Shown: piece after piece, positions 5,866 to 8,064 of the stretch
Numbering within the stretch: position 1 is the first letter of the stretch
Layout of the letters: each line of letters opens with the position of its first letter
Assembly (NCBI GenBank): GCA_015494815.1
Contig: WGAK01000092.1
Coordinates: forward strand, 1 to 8,064
Length of the DNA stretch: 8,064 nt
Direction of reading: 5' to 3'
Origin: Anaerolineales bacterium
GTDB lineage: Bacteria; Chloroflexota; Anaerolineae; Anaerolineales; DRMV01
Notes under the pieces: model-generated
Seen by the model: only the letters and a program-made list of their open reading frames with translations
Databases searched by the model: none
Told to the model about the DNA's origin: nothing
Translations under genes and position numbers: made by a program

Positions 5866-6670
5866 ACTCCCCAGGCCGCACTTGCGCGGCGTGATGCACC
5901 GTCCGCGGGCCGTGGGGGGTGTGCAACACCAGCCCGCCATCGGGCGCCAGGCCCTGCACCACACCCTGCACTACCGCGCCATCGGGCAGGGTCACCCGCA
6001 CCCGCTGCCCCTGAAAGGCCAAACGCTGCTCCCACGCGGCCACCAACGCGGGCTGCCCCACCCGGGGCCGCCACCAGGCCCAGCGCCGCCAAAACGCGGC
6101 CACCAGTGCCGGCCGCGCCGGCGCCCGGCCGGTGAGGCTTTCCACATCCCCCGCGGGGTAATCCACCGCGTCGGGCGGCGGTGCGCTGCCGCGCAGCACG
6201 TTCACCCCCACCCCCACCACCGCGGCCTGGGGGCGCGGGCCCTGCCAGCGGGTTTCGGCCAGCACGCCGCCGATTTTGCGCCCGGCCAGCAGCAGGTCGT
6301 TGGGCCACTTCAGTTGGACCGTGACGCCCCAAGCCTCCAGGGCCTCGGCCATGGCCAGCGCGGCCCAGGCCGCGTAGCGGTGCAGATAGGCCGTCTCGCC
6401 CGGCAGCGGGCGCACGATGAGGCTGAGGGCCAGGGCCCGCGCCGGCGGGGTGAACCAGCGCCGCCCCGCGCGGCCCCGACCCGCGGTTTGCGCGTCGGCC
6501 ACCACGAAGCAGCCTTCCGCCGCGCCTGCCTCGGCCCAGGCCCAGGCCACATCGTTGGTCGAGCCCACCCGCGAATAATAGCGCCACGCGGGCGCGGGCA
6601 GCCCCCGCAGCGCCGCCTGCCAGGGCGGTGGCGGGGGCTGTCCCCAGGCGATGGCGTTGCGCGCGGCCAT
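5864..6670 (-). CDS. birA: Biotin-[acetyl-CoA-carboxylase] ligase, monofunctional
   Basis: A 268-residue cytoplasmic enzyme that activates biotin with ATP to biotinyl-5'-AMP and transfers it to the lysine of biotin carboxyl carrier domains. Seen: SRVGSTND at 33-40; the biotinyl-AMP loop QTAGRGRAGRRWF at 61-73; ALSLIVRP at 81-88; LKWPNDLLLAGRKIGGVLAE at 120-139, including the conserved lysine K121; and VVGVGVNV at 151-158. A C-terminal SH3-like cap follows (about 219-265, GQRVRVTLPDGAVVQGVV). There is no N-terminal helix-turn-helix, so it cannot repress biotin genes as E. coli BirA does. A proline stretch (PPPPP at 12-16) precedes the core. The ATG at 6670 follows the acyl-CoA dehydrogenase stop by 4 bases (TGAGGCCATG) with no good SD, so it is likely translated by coupling. 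Biotin-dependent acyl-CoA carboxylases would fit the operon partner. Confidence 0.92.
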   Translation of the reverse strand: MAARNAIAWGQPPPPPWQAALRGLPAPAWRYYSRVGSTNDVAWAWAEAGAAEGCFVVADAQTAGRGRAGRRWFTPPARALALSLIVRPLPGETAYLHRYAAWAALAMAEALEAWGVTVQLKWPNDLLLAGRKIGGVLAETRWQGPRPQAAVVGVGVNVLRGSAPPPDAVDYPAGDVESLTGRAPARPALVAAFWRRWAWWRPRVGQPALVAAWEQRLAFQGQRVRVTLPDGAVVQGVVQGLAPDGGLVLHTPHGPRTVHHAAQVRPGE

Positions 6671-6674
6671 GGCC

Positions 6675-7853
6675 TCAGATGAGCCGCAAGCCGGTCTCCA
6701 GGCGGGCGATGACCAGCCGCTGAATCTCGCTGGTGCCTTCGTAGATTTCGGTAATCTTCGCGTCGCGGTAGAAGCGCTCCAGGGGCAGTTCCTTGGAGTA
6801 GCCCATGCCGCCGTGAATCTGGATGGCCGCCCAGGTGCAATACACCGCGGTTTCGGCCGCGAACAATTTGGCCATGCTCGCGGGCAGGGTGAAGCGTTCT
6901 CCCGTGGTCTTGGCCCGCTCTTTGGCCAGGGCCGCGTTGTAGAGCAGGGCCCGCGCGGCCTCGATGCGCATCTTCATGTCGGCAATCTTGAAGCCCGTGC
7001 CCTGGAACTCGCCGATGGGCTTGCCGAAGGCCTGCCGTTCCTGCACATAGCGGCGGCTGTATTCGTACGCGCCCTCCGCGATGCCCAGGGCCTGCGCGGC
7101 AATGCCGATGCGGCCCGCGTCGAGCACGGTCATGGCAATCTTGAAGCCCTGCCCCTCGTCGCCCAGGCGGTTTTCCACCGGCACCCGCAGGTCGTCGAAG
7201 CCCAACTCGCTGGTGGCCGAGGCCCGAATGCCCAACTTCTCTTCCTGCTTGCCCCGCTTGAAGCCCTCCCAATCGGCCTCGACGATGAACGCGGTGATGC
7301 CCTTGTGGCGCTTCTCGGGCTGGGTCATGGCGAAGACGATGACATAGTCGGCCACCGGCCCGCTGGTAATCCACGACTTGCGGCCGTTGAGGATGTAGAC
7401 ATCGCCGTCCCGCACCGCGCGGGTGCGCATGTTGGCCGCGTCGGAGCCCGACGACGGTTCGGTGAGCGCGTACGCGCCGATGGCCTCGCCCGATGCCACG
7501 GGGGTGATGTACTTGCGCTTTTGTTCCTCGGTGCCGAAGGTCAGAATGGCGTAGTTGAACAGAGAGTTGTTGACCGACATGATGGTGGCATGGGACGCGT
7601 CCACCTTGGCGATTTCTTCCAGGGCCAGCACATAGGCCAAGGTGTCCATGCCCGCGCCGCCGTACTCCTCGGGCACTTCGATGCCCATGAAGCCCATCTG
7701 GCCCATCTTGCGCACCGTCTCCAAGGGGAACTTCTCGGTTTCGTCGAACTCCCGGGCGATGGGTGCGATTTCCTGCTCCGCGAACTCCCGGGCCGCGTCG
7801 CGAATCATGCGATGCTCGTCGTTCAGCAAGTGGTCGAACGCGTAATGGGTCAT
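6675..7853 (-). CDS. Acyl-CoA dehydrogenase, short-chain/butyryl-CoA type
   Basis: A 392-residue FAD flavoenzyme that makes the alpha-beta double bond in acyl-CoA thioesters and passes electrons to electron-transfer flavoprotein. Seen: an N-terminal helical domain (1-120); the family signature AYALTEPSSGSDAA at 127-140 with the FAD/substrate-binding middle domain; WITSGPVADY at 161-170; RQAFGKPIGEFQ at 273-284; the second signature QIHGGMGYSKELPLERFYRD at 345-364; and ITEIYEGTSEIQRLVIAR at 367-384. The catalytic base E372 is in the YEG position used by short- and medium-chain enzymes. Isovaleryl-CoA and long-chain types place it elsewhere. Length is normal. SD GAGGTGAGG (7866-7858) precedes the ATG at 7853 by 4 bases. 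Substrate chain length cannot be fixed from sequence alone; branched-chain acyl-CoA is possible. The operon continues into birA. A strong terminator sits 36 bases upstream of the start. Confidence 0.95.
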   Translation of the reverse strand: MTHYAFDHLLNDEHRMIRDAAREFAEQEIAPIAREFDETEKFPLETVRKMGQMGFMGIEVPEEYGGAGMDTLAYVLALEEIAKVDASHATIMSVNNSLFNYAILTFGTEEQKRKYITPVASGEAIGAYALTEPSSGSDAANMRTRAVRDGDVYILNGRKSWITSGPVADYVIVFAMTQPEKRHKGITAFIVEADWEGFKRGKQEEKLGIRASATSELGFDDLRVPVENRLGDEGQGFKIAMTVLDAGRIGIAAQALGIAEGAYEYSRRYVQERQAFGKPIGEFQGTGFKIADMKMRIEAARALLYNAALAKERAKTTGERFTLPASMAKLFAAETAVYCTWAAIQIHGGMGYSKELPLERFYRDAKITEIYEGTSEIQRLVIARLETGLRLI

Positions 7854-7888
7854 GGTTCCTCACCTCGGCATGGGATGGATACGGCAAG

Positions 7889-7917
7889 CAAAAAAGCGAG
7901 GGCCTTAACCCCTCGCT
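7889..7917 (-). terminator. Intrinsic terminator in the leader of the acyl-CoA dehydrogenase operon
   Basis: On the minus strand AGCGAGGG (7917-7910) and CCCTCGCT (7902-7895) form a perfect 8-bp stem with a 7-base loop, GTTAAGG, followed by T residues to 7890. It is the best intrinsic terminator in the window. It lies after the -10 box at 8016-8024 and 36 bases before the acyl-CoA dehydrogenase ATG, so it either attenuates that operon or ends an RNA of about 120 bases or a gene lying to the right. Confidence 0.8.
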
Positions 7918-8009
7918 CGTCCTCCCCGCGCGCCGGCCGCGTGGCCCATGAGGAGCCACGGCCAGGGCCAAAGTCCGCCGGATTGCGGGAAGCGTCGGGC
8001 GCGGGTCAT
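7905..8009 (-). CDS. Possible leader peptide ORF with a Trp cluster (34 residues)
   Basis: ATG at 8009-8007, 34 codons, TAA at 7907-7905 inside the loop of the terminator. The product begins MTRARRFPQSGG, then LWPWPWLLMG, with tryptophans at 14, 16 and 18, and ends in Arg/Gly/Ala. The ATG falls six bases after the -10 hexamer, at the predicted first transcribed base, so it would be a leaderless message; no SD is possible. Translation through the ORF would bring a ribosome onto the terminator stem. The three TGG codons lie just before and within a hairpin at 7935-7963. All this resembles a regulatory leader peptide, but a 34-codon open frame in GC-rich DNA can occur by chance, and no amino-acid biosynthesis gene follows. 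Confidence 0.35.
   Translation of the reverse strand: MTRARRFPQSGGLWPWPWLLMGHAAGARGGRARG
7935..7963 (-). promoter_or_regulatory. Hairpin over the Trp codons in the leader RNA
   Basis: On the minus strand GGCCGTGGC (7963-7955) pairs with GCCAC-GC-GGCC (7945-7935) across a 9-base loop, giving nine base pairs with a two-base bulge. It lies 5' of the terminator in the same leader RNA, where a pause or anti-terminator element would be expected. Its 5' arm contains the third Trp codon of the short ORF. Confidence 0.4.
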
Positions 8010-8015
8010 GGCGAT

Positions 8016-8024
8016 ATTGTACCA
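8016..8024 (-). promoter_or_regulatory. Extended -10 promoter of the acyl-CoA dehydrogenase-birA operon
   Basis: TGG followed by TACAAT on the minus strand, an extended -10 with one mismatch in the hexamer. The predicted start of transcription is near 8009. The -35 position (8039-8044) reads CCCACC, which is no match. The element is enclosed by the inverted repeat CATGG (8007-8011) and CCATG (8022-8026), a possible operator. It is the only promoter candidate I see for the operon, since the 36 bases between the terminator and the ATG hold none. Confidence 0.55.
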
Positions 8025-8026
8025 TG

Positions 8027-8064
8027 CCCCGCGCCGCGGGTGGGGTGAGTAAAGTAATGGTGGG
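8027..8064. other. Right-edge non-coding sequence
   Basis: No gene can be supported here. It contains CCCGCG-g-CGCGGG (read on the minus strand, 8040-8028), a tight palindrome upstream of the -10 box, and then a short AT-richer stretch (8049-8058) that may be the upstream region of this promoter or of a rightward gene beyond the window. Confidence 0.3.

Noticed and set aside
7889..8009. T-box or a known riboswitch in the acyl-CoA dehydrogenase leader
   Set aside because: No T-box consensus and no TPP, cobalamin, SAM or guanidine hallmark sequence could be recognised; a covariance search would be decisive.
6310..8025. Minus-strand frame of 571 codons over the acyl-CoA dehydrogenase and its leader
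   Set aside because: It starts inside the -10 box, reads through the terminator and runs in the wrong frame across a textbook enzyme. The product is Arg/Gly/His-rich.
6651..8048. Plus-strand frame of 465 codons antisense to the acyl-CoA dehydrogenase
   Set aside because: His/Gly/Val/Leu-rich antisense shadow with no domain; it runs through the terminator and promoter of the real operon.
8057..8064. Possible rightward gene start (ATG at 8057 after GGGGTGAG)
   Set aside because: Fewer than three codons are visible and the SD is weak, so it cannot be supported.
1..8064. CRISPR arrays, tRNA or rRNA genes, insertion sequences, phage genes
   Set aside because: No regularly spaced repeats, no cloverleaf-like segments or rRNA stretches, and no transposase or integrase motifs were found on either strand.

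Overview
The window is a GC-rich bacterial chromosomal segment with tightly packed genes and strong GC bias at third codon positions. There is no sign of phage, insertion sequences, CRISPR or RNA genes. Clear -10 boxes without recognisable -35 boxes, Shine-Dalgarno (SD) sequences of the GGAGG type, a stand-alone SWIM-type mini-protein next to a YceD protein, and a large DUF505-like protein together suggest a Chloroflexota (Anaerolineae-like) or another deep-branching, perhaps thermophilic, bacterium. This placement is an inference; no marker gene here settles it.

Layout. (1) 1-1954, minus strand: an operon read leftwards from a TATAAT promoter near 1984. It holds a 145-residue protein of unknown function (1517-1954), an RsmF/NOL1-NOP2-Sun type rRNA cytosine-C5 methyltransferase (118-1515, GTG start), and the first 34 codons of a membrane-anchored or exported protein that runs off the left edge. 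(2) 1955-2139: a divergent intergenic region with an unusual AT-rich patch and two inverted repeats. (3) 2140-4905, plus strand: a two-gene operon of unknown function. It has a 242-residue protein followed by a 670-residue protein built of about seven winged-helix-like units and resembling the DUF505 family; it ends in a GC-rich terminator-like hairpin. (4) 5025-5782, plus strand: an extended -10 promoter, then a YceD/DUF177 zinc-ribbon protein and a 76-residue SWIM zinc-finger protein. The usual partner rpmF is not adjacent. (5) 5864-7853, minus strand, convergent with block 4: an operon of a short-chain-type acyl-CoA dehydrogenase followed 4 bp later by a monofunctional biotin protein ligase (BirA without a DNA-binding domain). 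(6) 7854-8064: the leader of that operon. It has an extended -10 promoter, a possible leaderless 34-codon ORF with a Trp-Pro-Trp-Pro-Trp cluster, and a strong intrinsic terminator that lies before the acyl-CoA dehydrogenase gene. This is the best candidate in the window for undescribed regulation (transcription attenuation).

The themes are housekeeping: ribosome maturation (RsmF, YceD) and fatty-acid/acyl-CoA and biotin metabolism (acyl-CoA dehydrogenase, BirA). Between them lies an uncharacterised pair, the 242-residue protein and the DUF505-like multi-winged-helix protein.
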